Numbered from the stretch's first letter, positions 25,089-35,601 are shown. The stretch is DNA of 64,000 bases from Pseudomonadaceae bacterium (GCA_900766265.1 CAAFUS010000013.1:620001-684000); one strand, 5' to 3'. Translations and numbers: made by a program. Notes: generated from the letters alone by a model not told the origin.

Positions 25089-26033
25089 TCAGAGGCCGAT
25101 GTGCCGCTTCACGGCGCTGGCGCCGTCCTGGCCATCGAAGGTGGTGACGCCTTCGAGCCACTGGTCAAGGACCTGCGGGTTGGCCTTGATCCAGTCCCGG
25201 GCGACGCGGGCGGGGTCCTGCTTGTCGAGGACCTTCTCCATCAGCTGGCTTTCCATCTCGACGCTGAACTGCAGGTTGTCGAGCAGCCGCCCGACATTGG
25301 CGCAGCGCTCCTGATAGTCCGGCGGCACCACGGTATAGACCTTGGCCGCGCCGAAGTCGGGACCGAACACGTCGTCGCCGCCATCGAGGTAGGTGAGGTC
25401 GTACTGGGTGTTCATCGGGTGCGGCGCCCAGCCGAGAAAGACTACCGGCTGCTTGCGTTTGACCGCCCGCGATACCTGTACCAGCATGCCGGCTTCGCTG
25501 GATTCGACCATCTTGAAGTCGCCGAGGCCGAACTGGTCGGCCTTGATCATCTGTTCGATCAGCAGGTTGCCGTCGTTGCCCGGCTCGATGCCGTAGATCT
25601 TGCCGTCGAGCTGGTCCTTGAACCTGACGATGTCCTCGAAGCGCTTGAGTCCCGCTTCGGCGGCATAGGTGGGCACGGCGAGGGTGTACTTGGCACCGGT
25701 CAGGTTGGGTGTTTCGAGCACCTTGACCGAACCGTCCTGGGTGAAGGGCTCGATGATCGAATCCATCGAGGGCGCCCAATAGCCGAGGAAGACGTCGATC
25801 TGCTTGTTCTTGATCCCGGTGAAGGCGATCGGCACCGAGGCCATGATCTTGCTCGGCTGGTAGCCCAGCGCTTCGGTCAGGGCCATCGCCACGCCGGTCG
25901 TGGCTGCGATGTCGGCCCAGCCGATCTCGGCGAAGCGGACCTTCTGGCAGCTCTTTGGCTCCTGGGCCCAGGCGCCGCCAGCCATTGCCATGCAGACCAG
26001 GCCGAGGGCGGCGACGTGCTTCGATGCTTTCAT
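25089..26033 (-). CDS. cbcX: Choline/betaine/carnitine ABC substrate-binding protein CbcX
   Basis: The 314-residue periplasmic receptor has a signal peptide ending AWA-QE and the motif CQKVRFAEIGWADIAATTGV at the mature N-terminus. It contains DVFLGYWAPSMD and GWAPHPMNTQYDL, typical of choline-type OpuAC proteins. In pseudomonads CbcX binds choline best and delivers to the CbcW permease. The ATG at 26033 follows AGGAG by about 7 nt. It lies 35 nt downstream of cbcW. Much of the mature sequence is shared with the ChoX and CaiX homologues further right. Confidence 0.93.
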   Translation of the reverse strand: MKASKHVAALGLVCMAMAGGAWAQEPKSCQKVRFAEIGWADIAATTGVAMALTEALGYQPSKIMASVPIAFTGIKNKQIDVFLGYWAPSMDSIIEPFTQDGSVKVLETPNLTGAKYTLAVPTYAAEAGLKRFEDIVRFKDQLDGKIYGIEPGNDGNLLIEQMIKADQFGLGDFKMVESSEAGMLVQVSRAVKRKQPVVFLGWAPHPMNTQYDLTYLDGGDDVFGPDFGAAKVYTVVPPDYQERCANVGRLLDNLQFSVEMESQLMEKVLDKQDPARVARDWIKANPQVLDQWLEGVTTFDGQDGASAVKRHIGL

Positions 26034-26068
26034 GAACAACTCCTGTGCGAGGGGCCTGGCGGATTGGG

Positions 26069-26959
26069 CTACTGGCGCTGCAGGCGCAGCCGGCTGCTGA
26101 CCCAGCCGTAGAAGCGTGCCCGGCGGGTGTCGGTGCGCGGGGTGCCGAAGCTTTCGGTGATGCGGTCGAGGATGATCGCCAGCAGCACCACGGCCATGCC
26201 GCTTTCGAAGCCCAGGCCGATGTCCAGGCGCTGGATGCTGGCGAGCACGTCGTTGCCCAGGCCGCCGGCGCCGACCATCGAGGCGATGATAACCATCGAC
26301 AGGGCCATCATGATGGTCTGGTTGACCCCGGCCATGATCGAGGGCATGGCGTTGGGCAGCTGCACCTTGAACAGCAGCTGGCGGCTGTTGCAGCCGAACG
26401 ACTGGCCGGCTTCGACGATTTCCTTGTTCACCTGGCGGATGCCCAGGCTGGTCAGGCGCACCGCCGGCGGCATGGCGAAAATCACCGTGGCGAAGATGCC
26501 CGGCACCCGGCCGAGGCCGAAGAGCATCGCGGCCGGGATCAGGTAGACGAAGGCCGGCATGGTCTGCATGAAGTCGAGGATCGGCCGGATGACGAACGCG
26601 ACCCGTTCGCTGCGCGCAGCCCAGATGCCGAGCGGGATGCCCAGCAGCAGGCTGATCAGGGTGGCCGAGAAGGTCAGGCCGAGGGTCACCACCGTCTGCT
26701 GCCAGAAGCCGGTGAGCACGATCAGGACCATCGCCACGGCGGTGAAGATCGCGAAGCGGATGCCGATGCGCCACAGGCCGAGGCCGACAAAAATGGCGAT
26801 CAGCAGCCAGGCTGGCGGCAGCATCAGGACCTGCTCGATGGCTTCGGAAAAGGCCGCGACACCGCCGCCGAGGGTCTCGAAGGCACCGCCGTAATTCTCC
26901 AGCAGGTGCTCCACCGCATCGTTGACCCAGCTGCCCAGGTCGAGCTTCTTCTCGTTCAT
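26069..26959 (-). CDS. cbcW: Choline/betaine/carnitine ABC permease CbcW
   Basis: The 296-residue membrane protein has a short amphipathic N-terminus (MNEKKLDLGSWVNDAVEHLL) and six to seven hydrophobic segments. The BPD-transport EAA loop reads VNKEIVEAGQSFGCNSRQLLFKVQLPNAMPSIMAGVNQ (cited from its two ends: VNKEIVEAGQSFGC and QLPNAMPSIMAGVNQ). It forms the channel for quaternary-ammonium uptake with the CbcV ATPase. It starts 2 nt after the cbcV stop, showing tight coupling. It is the only permease for the four substrate-binding proteins in this window. Confidence 0.94.
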   Translation of the reverse strand: MNEKKLDLGSWVNDAVEHLLENYGGAFETLGGGVAAFSEAIEQVLMLPPAWLLIAIFVGLGLWRIGIRFAIFTAVAMVLIVLTGFWQQTVVTLGLTFSATLISLLLGIPLGIWAARSERVAFVIRPILDFMQTMPAFVYLIPAAMLFGLGRVPGIFATVIFAMPPAVRLTSLGIRQVNKEIVEAGQSFGCNSRQLLFKVQLPNAMPSIMAGVNQTIMMALSMVIIASMVGAGGLGNDVLASIQRLDIGLGFESGMAVVLLAIILDRITESFGTPRTDTRRARFYGWVSSRLRLQRQ

Positions 26960-26961
26960 GC

Positions 26962-28158
26962 TCAGTCTCCCTGTAGCCGGCTCAACAGGCGGCCCTTGCT
27001 GATGGCGCCGCTATAGCGCCCGTCGCCATCGATCACCGGAATCGGCCCCTCGTTGTCCACCAGGCGCTCGATCACCTGGTTCAGTGGCAGGTCTTCGGGC
27101 GCGGGGTCGATCTGCTTGAGCACCTCCTCATCGAGGCTGCAGGTCTGCCCGCCGTCGACCATCAGGGCGAGCTTCTCCAGGCTTATGGAGCCGCGGAAGT
27201 TGTTGTCCTCGTCGATCACGAACGCGTAGTGCTTGTCCTGCGCCTGCAAGTCCTGGCAGACCTGCTGGGCATCCGGCGCCTTGCCGTTGTGCACGTAGAG
27301 CGGGACGCTGTCGGCCTTGAGCTGGCCGGCGGTGAGGTAGCGGCTGGTGTCGACGGTATCGAAGAAGTTGCGTACGTAGTCGTTGACGGGGTTGTCGATC
27401 AGCTCCTGGGGTGTGCCGACCTGCACCAGCCGGCCGCCTTCCATGATCCCGATGCGGTTGCCGATGCGCATGGCTTCTTCGATGTCGTGGGAGACGAAGA
27501 TGATGGTGCGGCGGTGGGTCCGCTGCAGCTCCAGCAGGATGTCCTGCATCTCGCGGCGCTTGAGCGGATCGAGAGCCGAGAAGGCCTCGTCCATGATGAT
27601 CATCGAAGGGTCCACCGCCAGCGCGCGGGCCAGGCCGACGCGTTGCTGCATGCCGCCGGAAAGTTCGTGGGGAAACTTGTCGGCGAAGGTGTCCAGGCCG
27701 ACCTGGCGCAGCACCGCCATGGCGCGCTCTTCCCGTTCGCGGCGCCCCTTGCCGGCCACTTCGAGGCCAAAGGCGGCGTTGTCGAGCACGGTGCGCGACG
27801 GCATCAGGGCAAAGGACTGGAAGACCATGCTCATGTCGCGGCGACGCAGGTCGATGAGCTGGTCCTTGGGTAGCTTCGCGACGTTCTGGCCGTCGATGAA
27901 GACGTCGCCGGCCGAGGGTTCGATGAGCCGATTGATAAGGCGGATGAGGGTGGATTTGCCGGAGCCGGAGAGCCCCATCAGGACGAAGATCTCGCCTTCC
28001 TCAACGCTGAACGAGACGTCACTGACGCCGATCACCGCGCCTTTTTCCGCGAGAATCTGTTCCTTGCTCATCCCCTGCTTGAGCAGGTCGATGGCCTCTT
28101 GTGGGTGCTCTCCGAAAACCTTGTAAAGGTTCTGCACCACGATCTTTCCAGGTTGCAT
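26962..28158 (-). CDS. cbcV: Choline/betaine/carnitine ABC ATPase CbcV
   Basis: The 398-residue ProV/OpuAA-type ATPase has Walker A GLSGSGKST (62-70), signature LSGGMQQRVGLARAL and Walker B MIIMDEAFSALDPL. A C-terminal CBS pair (about 280-395, for example VIDEDNNFRGSISLEKL and PIPVIDGDGRYSGAISKGRL) may sense ionic strength or nucleotides. The ATG at 28158 is preferred because AAGGGGAA lies upstream; an earlier in-frame ATG (28182) adds eight residues without a good site. It is the first gene of cbcVWX. A TGCGAC element lies about 410 nt upstream. Confidence 0.93.
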   Translation of the reverse strand: MQPGKIVVQNLYKVFGEHPQEAIDLLKQGMSKEQILAEKGAVIGVSDVSFSVEEGEIFVLMGLSGSGKSTLIRLINRLIEPSAGDVFIDGQNVAKLPKDQLIDLRRRDMSMVFQSFALMPSRTVLDNAAFGLEVAGKGRREREERAMAVLRQVGLDTFADKFPHELSGGMQQRVGLARALAVDPSMIIMDEAFSALDPLKRREMQDILLELQRTHRRTIIFVSHDIEEAMRIGNRIGIMEGGRLVQVGTPQELIDNPVNDYVRNFFDTVDTSRYLTAGQLKADSVPLYVHNGKAPDAQQVCQDLQAQDKHYAFVIDEDNNFRGSISLEKLALMVDGGQTCSLDEEVLKQIDPAPEDLPLNQVIERLVDNEGPIPVIDGDGRYSGAISKGRLLSRLQGD

Positions 28159-29077
28159 GGAGTGTTTCCCCTTCATGGACATCCAGTTCGGTTGCGCAAG
28201 TCCGATGGCACCGGTCAGGCGCAGCACCTGGTGATGCCGACTGCTGTTGCCTTGCGGGTCCGCATGGGCGAGGCGGGTTGGCGAGAGAAGGGGGGCGTCC
28301 GGTCCGCACCGAGGCCCACAGACGCCGGCCGGCGATGCAGAAGCCGGACCGCTTGCGGGTGGACAAAGTGGGTGACCGCTCTTACCACATCCCTTCAAAC
28401 GCTTTTCCGTATCCTCTGGCAGTGCTGCGAGTCCCGATCCCTGGGCGCTGGACACCTCATCCGAGGTGCGCGAAGTTTCGAATATTGTTGTCAGGCAGGC
28501 CTCCGCTGGTGGAGGTGCGCCCCTTATGGTGTTCGGGCCGAGGCGGTGGGCCTTGGCCGGTCGCGCGGTGCGACAGAAACGAAATCGGCTGTCTCAAACG
28601 ATATAGCCTTGGGGGCGCGGCAATTGTCGGTTTACGACCCTGACGTGTTGGGCGACGACATGCCCTGCCTATAAAAACCATAACAGATGTTTTTGCCCCG
28701 TGGGGAAGCTGGAGGCCGCGCCGGGCGTGGTTTGCAGCCTTCCTAATGGCCTCTGGCCGCCGTCTGGCGGGGGCTGCGGCGGAATCGAAAAAACTGGAAA
28801 TTAGTTGCGATCGAATGATCAAAAGGCTTGATGGGTGGCCGCGCTTGGAGGTGTTTTGCGTAGCCCCGCGGAGGGTGGAACCTGGCGTCGTGCGCCTCAG
28901 GAGGTCCAAGATGAGGTCGCCTCAGATGTTCCCCAGGCTGGGGTGACGGCCTGGGGGGCTCCGTTGAAACAGCCGGCGTTTTTGGGCATGGACGCGTCGG
29001 TGTCGGATGCCGTGGGCAGGCGAAAAACCCCATGATGGATGCCCGAAAACAACCTTGATGCGCGAGCGGAGTGGAGC
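28159..29077. promoter_or_regulatory. Large divergent control region between cbcV and sdaB
   Basis: This 919-bp gap holds no credible gene: open frames here lack ribosome-binding sites and recognisable sequence. It contains TGCGAC (28569-28574) followed at 28590 by TGTCTC, similar to elements before other betaine operons. A possible plus-strand promoter, TTGGGC (28648-28653)-16 nt-TATAAA (28670-28675), lies about 400 nt before sdaB. It is unusually long for this compact region and probably carries GbdR-responsive control of both cbcVWX and sdaB. Confidence 0.5.
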
Positions 29078-30454
<1,377 letters not shown>

Positions 30455-30794
30455 AAAACCGTGCCCGCCGGCCCGCAGCCCGCGTTGTTTTGGTGCGGGC
30501 GCAGATCGCACGATGATGGCTTTTGGCCGGGCGTTACCGTTCGGCCGCTGTGGCTACCCAGCTTGTCCCCGCGTTGCTACCGAGGCTCCCATTCGCACTG
30601 ATCAAGGCTCGCCATCGGCGGGGCAGCCCGGGCACGCGCGGGGCTCTGCGACGCGGTTTTTGTCTTCACGATTTTTTTATTGAACGGACGATCAATGACG
30701 GCATAGCTATTGCTTCGTCACATGGCCCACTGGCCGTAGAGCCAGACGGTCCGCCCACCTCCTGCGGGAGGTGCCGCCTGTGCGTGAGGAGACG
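30455..30794 (+). other. Intergenic region between sdaB and gbdR
   Basis: No gene is visible in this 340-bp stretch. It holds an AT-rich patch with a BetI-like dyad (30679-30696) about 100 nt before the gbdR start. The ribosome-binding site GAGGAG lies at 30786-30791. It should contain the gbdR promoter. Confidence 0.55.
30679..30696. promoter_or_regulatory. BetI-like operator upstream of gbdR
   Basis: ATTGAACGGACGATCAAT is an 18-bp near-perfect dyad (ATTGAACGG against the complement of ACGATCAAT, two mismatches). It follows a run of T residues in the gbdR leader and carries the ATTGAACG half-site typical of BetI/TetR boxes. This suggests that choline availability, through BetI, also sets GbdR levels. 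Confidence 0.6.
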
Positions 30795-31898
30795 ATGATG
30801 GCCCAAGCGAACCAGATCCAGACCACTGCTGCGCAGCCCCAGTCCATTGGCTTTCTGTTGCTCGACAACTTCACCCTGATCTCCCTGGCGTCGGCGGTAG
30901 AACCGCTGCGCATGGCCAATCAGCTTTCCGGTCGCGAACTCTATCGCTGGCTCACCCTGAGCCCGGACGGCAGCCCGGTGCGTGCCAGCGATGGCCTGCA
31001 GATCACCCCGGACGTCTCCTTCGCCGATGTACCTGACCTGAACCTGGTCATCGTCTGCGGGGGCGTCGACATCCAGCATGCGGTCGGCCGCGAGCACATG
31101 GGCTGGCTGCAGGCGCAGGCGCGCAAGGGGCGGCGCCTGGCGGCAGTATGCACCGGCAGCTGGGCCCTGGCGCGCGCCGGGCTGCTCGACGGCTACGAGT
31201 GCAGCGTGCATTGGGAATGCCTGGCGGCGATGCAGGAGGCCTTCCCTCGGGTGGCGCTGACTACCCGGCTGTTCGTCATCGACCGCGACCGTTACACCTG
31301 CTCCGGCGGCACCGCGCCAATGGACCTGATGCTGCACCTGATCGGCCAGCAGCACGGGCGCGAGTTGGCGGCGGCCATTTCCGAGATGTTCATCTACGAG
31401 CGCATCCGCAACGAGCAGGACCACCAGCGCGTGCCGCTCAAGCACATGCTTGGTACCAACCAGCCGAAGCTGCAGGAGATCGTCGCGCTGATGGAGGCCA
31501 ACCTCGAAGAGCCAATCGACCTCGACGAGCTGGCGTGCTACGTGGACGTCTCGCGTCGTCAGCTCGAACGGCTGTTCCAGAAGTACCTGCACTGCTCGCC
31601 GTCGCGCTATTACCTCAAGCTACGTCTGATCCGTGCGCGCCAGCTGCTCAAGCAGACGCCGATGTCAATCATCGAAGTCGCTTCGGTCTGCGGGTTCGTC
31701 TCCACGCCGCATTTTTCCAAATGCTACCGGGAATATTTCGGCATTCCGCCGCGCGACGAGCGTTCCGGCCAGATGCGCAGCAACGTGGTGGCGCTGGTGC
31801 CGGTCGGCGAGGAACTGGCGCAGCCGTCGACATCCTCGGCCCTGGCGGCGCTCACCCGTGCGCGCAGCGAGTCGACCTTCGCCAGCGTCCGCCTCTGA
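30795..31898 (+). CDS. gbdR: AraC-family activator of glycine betaine catabolism, GbdR
   Basis: The 367-residue protein matches the known GbdR length when started at the ATG at 30795, which follows GAGGAGACG. The N-terminal half is a DJ-1/GATase1-like ligand domain (IGFLLLDNFTLISLASAVEP near residues 18-37, and AAVCTGSWALARAGLL with the elbow Cys). The C-terminal 100 residues are an AraC DNA-binding domain (DLDELACYVDVSRRQLERLF and IIEVASVCGFVSTPHFSKCY). GbdR senses glycine betaine and dimethylglycine and activates betaine, sarcosine and carnitine operons. Its position beside sdaB matches pseudomonad gene order. Confidence 0.92.
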   Translation: MMAQANQIQTTAAQPQSIGFLLLDNFTLISLASAVEPLRMANQLSGRELYRWLTLSPDGSPVRASDGLQITPDVSFADVPDLNLVIVCGGVDIQHAVGREHMGWLQAQARKGRRLAAVCTGSWALARAGLLDGYECSVHWECLAAMQEAFPRVALTTRLFVIDRDRYTCSGGTAPMDLMLHLIGQQHGRELAAAISEMFIYERIRNEQDHQRVPLKHMLGTNQPKLQEIVALMEANLEEPIDLDELACYVDVSRRQLERLFQKYLHCSPSRYYLKLRLIRARQLLKQTPMSIIEVASVCGFVSTPHFSKCYREYFGIPPRDERSGQMRSNVVALVPVGEELAQPSTSSALAALTRARSESTFASVRL

Positions 31899-31901
31899 GG
31901 C

Positions 31902-32825
31902 CTACGCCTCGGTGGCCTGCTCGCGCTGCAGCTCGGCTTCGAGCCAGTCGACGAAGCGCGCCGTCAACCGCTGACGGCGCTTGCGCTCGGGCAGGATCAG
32001 GTAGTACCCGAAGGGCGAACGCGCCACGCCGTCGCAGACACGACACAGCAGTCCCTGGCGTACCAGGTCATCGACCAGGTGACGCCAACCGATGGCCACG
32101 CCGCGTCCGGCGATGGCCGCCTGGATCAGCAGCGTGTAGTTGTCGAAGCGTAGGCTGCCCGGTGTCGGCGAGGCCGTGATGCCGAGGGCGCGAAACAGCC
32201 CGCTCCAGTCGAACCAGCGCGAGCGCGTCTCCGGACGCAGGTGCAGCAGCGGCAAGCAGCGCAGCTCGTCGATCGGTAGCGGCAGGGTTCGCCCGGCGAC
32301 TAACCGGGGGCTACAGACCGCGAAGACTTCCTCGGCGAACAGGAGCTGCACGTCGCCGTGCTTGAAGCGGCCGTCACCGAAGCTGATGGCCAGGTCGATC
32401 TCCATCGGCAGCGTGCCCAGGCCGCGCTCGGAGGTGACCAGGCTGACGTCGATGTCCGGGTGCGCCTGGTGGAAGCGGTGCAGTCGCGGCATCAGCCAGT
32501 AGGCGGCGAAGGCGAAGTCGGTGCCCACCTGCAGCACTTCGCGTTGCGCCTGGGCGGTGACCGAGGCGATGCCGTCGTCTAGCACCTGCAGGCCTTCCTG
32601 GACCTGGCGCAGCAGCGCCTCGCCGGCGTCAGTGAGGGCGATGCCGCGGTGCACGCGATCGAACAGGCGGCTATCGAGCTGGCTTTCGAGACGCTTGATC
32701 TGCTGGCTCACCGCCGGCTGACTGCTGCCCAGTTCGCTGGCCGCGGCGGTGAAGCTCAAGTGCCGGCCAGCGGATTCGAACACCAGCAGGCTATCCAGCG
32801 ATATTCCATGCAGCTGGGTATACAT
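31902..32825 (-). CDS. betR: LysR-family regulator of choline-sulfate use (BetR-like)
   Basis: The 307-residue protein has a LysR winged helix at residues about 8-65 (FESAGRHLSFTAAASELGSS, QPAVSQQIKRLE) and a type-2 periplasmic-binding-like effector domain. It is divergent from betC with a 112-nt gap, the classic layout in which a LysR regulator controls its neighbour. Choline sulfate or choline is the likely effector, by inference from this context. A 21-bp inverted repeat lies within the divergent region. It converges on gbdR with a 3-nt gap. Confidence 0.85.
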   Translation of the reverse strand: MYTQLHGISLDSLLVFESAGRHLSFTAAASELGSSQPAVSQQIKRLESQLDSRLFDRVHRGIALTDAGEALLRQVQEGLQVLDDGIASVTAQAQREVLQVGTDFAFAAYWLMPRLHRFHQAHPDIDVSLVTSERGLGTLPMEIDLAISFGDGRFKHGDVQLLFAEEVFAVCSPRLVAGRTLPLPIDELRCLPLLHLRPETRSRWFDWSGLFRALGITASPTPGSLRFDNYTLLIQAAIAGRGVAIGWRHLVDDLVRQGLLCRVCDGVARSPFGYYLILPERKRRQRLTARFVDWLEAELQREQATEA

Positions 32826-32904
32826 AAGTAGAAGTTATCCAAATGATGCGATTTTAGCGGGTTTACGCTACGTCCAGTGGCTAACATCATGACACATGCA
32901 CTAA

Positions 32905-32925
32905 TGCATAAACATTTCATATGCA
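32905..32925. promoter_or_regulatory. Inverted repeat in the betR-betC control region
   Basis: TGCATA, nine AT-rich bases, TATGCA form a perfect dyad that ends 12 nt before the betC start codon. LysR-type boxes are interrupted dyads of this sort, but the position so close to the ribosome-binding site would suit a repression site better than the primary activator site. Confidence 0.45.
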
Positions 32926-32937
32926 GCGTGGAGGACC

Positions 32938-34446
32938 ATGAAACGGCCCAACCTTCTTTTCATCATGGCGGACCAGATGGCCGCACCGCTGTTACCCCTG
33001 CACGATGCCGCCTCGCCCATGCGCCTGCCCAACCTGATGCGCCTGGCGCGCGAGGGGGTGGTGTTCGACGCCGCCTATTGCAACAGCCCGCTGTGCGCGC
33101 CCTCGCGCTTCACCCTCGTCAGCGGCCAGCTGCCGTCGAAGATCGGCGCCTACGACAACGCCGCCGACCTGCCCGCGGACGTGCCCACCTACGCCCATTA
33201 CCTGCGGCGCCTCGGCTATCGCACGGCGCTGTCGGGAAAGATGCATTTCTGCGGTCCGGACCAGCTGCACGGCTACGAGGAGCGCCTGACCAGCGACATC
33301 TACCCGGCCGACTACGGCTGGGCGGTCAACTGGGACGAGCCCGAGCTGCGCCCGAGCTGGTACCACAACATGTCGTCGGTGCTGCAGGCCGGGCCCTGCG
33401 TGCGCACCAACCAGCTGGACTTCGACGAGGAGGTGGTCTTCAAGGCCCAGCAGTATCTGTACGACCACGTGCGTGGCGACGGTGACCGGCCGTTCTGCCT
33501 CACCGTCTCGATGACCCATCCGCACGATCCGTACACCATCCCCGAGCCGTTCTGGAGCCTCTATCGCGACGACGAGATTCCGTTGCCCCGCCATAGGCTC
33601 GCCCAGCACCAGCAGGACGCGCACTCGCAGCGCCTGCTCAAGGTTATCGACCTCTGGGACCGGGAGCTGCCGGAGCAGAAGATTCGCGATGCCCGCCGTG
33701 CCTATTTCGGCGCCTGCAGCTACATCGACGCCAATCTCGGCAAGCTGCTTGTGACGCTGGAGGCCTGCGGTCTGGCCGAAGACACCATCGTGGTGTTCTC
33801 TGGCGACCACGGCGACATGCTTGGCGAGCGGGGCCTCTGGTACAAGATGCATTGGTTCGAGATGTCGGCGCGAGTGCCGCTGCTGGTGCACGCACCGTCG
33901 CGCTTCGTCCCCGGGCGCGTCAGCCAGGCGGTTTCGACCGTCGACCTGTTGCCCACCCTGGTCGAGCTGGCCGGTGGCCGTGTCGATGAGCGGCTACCGC
34001 TAGACGGCCGTTCGCTGATCCCGCATCTGCTGGGCGAAGGCGGGCACGACGAGGTGTTCGGCGAATACATGGGCGAGGGCACCGTCGCGCCGCTGATGAT
34101 GATCCGCCGCGGTGACTGGAAGTTCGTCTACAGCGAACACGACCCGCTGATGCTGTTCGACTTGCGCAGCGATCCGCAGGAGCTTGAAAACCTCGCCGGA
34201 TCGGCCGAGCACCGGCCCGTCCTCGAAGGGTTCATCGAGCAGGCGCGGCATCGTTGGAACATGAGTGCCATCCATCAGGCTACCCTGGACAGCCAGCGTC
34301 GCCGCCGCCTGGTCGGCGAGGCGCTGCGAAGCGGCAAGCTCACCAGCTGGGACCACCAGCCCATGGTCGACGCCAGCCAGCAATACATGCGCAACCATAT
34401 CGACCTCGACGATCTGGAGCGCCGCGCACGTTTCCCGAGACCCTAG
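32938..34446 (+). CDS. betC: Choline-sulfatase
   Basis: The 502-residue type I sulfatase hydrolyses choline-O-sulfate to choline and sulfate. It has metal-binding FIMADQM (8-14, Asp12) and the sulfatase signature CAPSR, whose Cys53 is converted to formylglycine. SGKMHFCGPDQLHGYEERL and VFSGDHGDMLGERGLWYKM are also typical. No signal peptide is present, so it acts in the cytosol. It heads an operon with choX, 38 nt downstream, and is divergent from betR. It is the entry point for choline sulfate into this betaine pathway. Confidence 0.94.
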   Translation: MKRPNLLFIMADQMAAPLLPLHDAASPMRLPNLMRLAREGVVFDAAYCNSPLCAPSRFTLVSGQLPSKIGAYDNAADLPADVPTYAHYLRRLGYRTALSGKMHFCGPDQLHGYEERLTSDIYPADYGWAVNWDEPELRPSWYHNMSSVLQAGPCVRTNQLDFDEEVVFKAQQYLYDHVRGDGDRPFCLTVSMTHPHDPYTIPEPFWSLYRDDEIPLPRHRLAQHQQDAHSQRLLKVIDLWDRELPEQKIRDARRAYFGACSYIDANLGKLLVTLEACGLAEDTIVVFSGDHGDMLGERGLWYKMHWFEMSARVPLLVHAPSRFVPGRVSQAVSTVDLLPTLVELAGGRVDERLPLDGRSLIPHLLGEGGHDEVFGEYMGEGTVAPLMMIRRGDWKFVYSEHDPLMLFDLRSDPQELENLAGSAEHRPVLEGFIEQARHRWNMSAIHQATLDSQRRRRLVGEALRSGKLTSWDHQPMVDASQQYMRNHIDLDDLERRARFPRP

Positions 34447-34484
34447 GGCTCCGGGGCGCAGAACAACCAAGCAAGGAGAGAGTG

Positions 34485-35411
34485 ATGAAGACGACACGAG
34501 CAGCATGGGCCCTCGGGCTGGCATTGACCGTGGGCAGTCTCTCGGCCCACGCCGAGGAGGCCTCATGCGCCACCGTGACCCTGGGCGATCCGGGCTGGAG
34601 CGACATCGCGGTCACCAACGGCATCGCCCGTTTCGTGCTCGAGGGGCTCGGCTACCGGGTGCAGAGCTCAACCTTGGCTGTGCCGATCATCTTCGCCGGG
34701 CTGCAGAAGGGCCAGGTGGACGTCTTTCTCGGCAACTGGATGCCCGCCCAGCAGAGCCACTACGACAAGCTGGTCGCCAGCGGCGAGCTGGACGAGGTGG
34801 TGGAGAACCTCAGCGGCACCGAATACACCCTGGCCGTGCCGGCCTATGCCTACGAGGCGGGGGTCAGGACCTTCGCCGACCTGGACGCCCACGCCAGTCG
34901 CTTCAACAGCACCCTCTACGGCATCGGCGCGGGTTCGCCGGCCAACGAGTCGATCAAGGAAATGATCGCCGCCGACGAATTCGGTCTTGGTGACTGGAAA
35001 CTGGTGGAGTCCAGCGAGCAGGCGATGCTGGTGCAGGTGGGGCGGGCTGTCAGGCGCGACCAGTTCGTGGTCTTCCTCGGCTGGACCCCGCATCCGATGA
35101 ACGTGCTGTTCGATATGCGCTACCTCAAGGGCGGCGAGAAGTATTTTGGCGAGAGCGGCAGCGTGAACACCCTGACGCGCAAAGGGTATGCGGCGCAGTG
35201 CCCCAACGTCGGCGCCCTGCTGAAGAACCTGACGTTCACCCTGGACATGGAGAACAGCATCATGCAGCAGGTCGACAGCAAGCAGGCCACCACCGAAGGC
35301 GCCGTCAAGGCCTGGCTGCAGGCCAACCCGCAGGTGCTCGACGGCTGGCTCGACGGCGTGCTGACCCGCGACGGCAAGAGCGGGCTTGATGCATTGAAGG
35401 CGAGGTTGTGA
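34485..35411 (+). CDS. choX: Choline (sulfate) ABC substrate-binding protein ChoX
   Basis: The 308-residue periplasmic protein has a signal peptide (MKTTRAAWALGLALTVGSLS, cleavage after AHA). The mature start EEASCATVTLGDPGWSDIAV is choline-type OpuAC. Ligand-cage and domain residues are recognisable in DVFLGNWMPAQQ and FLGWTPHPMNVLFD. It is the second gene of betC-choX, with AAGGAGAG before the ATG at 34485. No permease or ATPase gene accompanies it, so it presumably docks to the CbcVW core encoded 6 kb away. Whether it prefers choline or choline sulfate is not evident. Confidence 0.88.
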   Translation: MKTTRAAWALGLALTVGSLSAHAEEASCATVTLGDPGWSDIAVTNGIARFVLEGLGYRVQSSTLAVPIIFAGLQKGQVDVFLGNWMPAQQSHYDKLVASGELDEVVENLSGTEYTLAVPAYAYEAGVRTFADLDAHASRFNSTLYGIGAGSPANESIKEMIAADEFGLGDWKLVESSEQAMLVQVGRAVRRDQFVVFLGWTPHPMNVLFDMRYLKGGEKYFGESGSVNTLTRKGYAAQCPNVGALLKNLTFTLDMENSIMQQVDSKQATTEGAVKAWLQANPQVLDGWLDGVLTRDGKSGLDALKARL

Positions 35412-35601
35412 CGGGCTGGGAACTCGGTTCCTGGGCGCAACGCGTGCGTTCGGCACGCCTCTCGCCCTGAGCCTTTACCCGGAGGCGCGAGGGGATGTCT
35501 GCGTCGATCTGGCGACCCGTGCGACCCTGGGAGAATGGTCCTGGCGGTGTAGTGGGCCGAGTCCATCAGCGGTCAAGACCTTCCCCGCGCGCACCCGCCA
35601 A

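Noticed and set aside
28457..28909. Minus-strand frame of 150 codons in the cbcV-sdaB gap
   Set aside because: It has no ribosome-binding site, an Arg/Pro/Ser-biased composition as in shadow frames, and no recognisable domain.
31148..32179. Plus-strand frame of 343 codons overlapping gbdR and betR
   Set aside because: It overlaps two well-supported genes on both strands and its product is Arg/Ala-rich nonsense.
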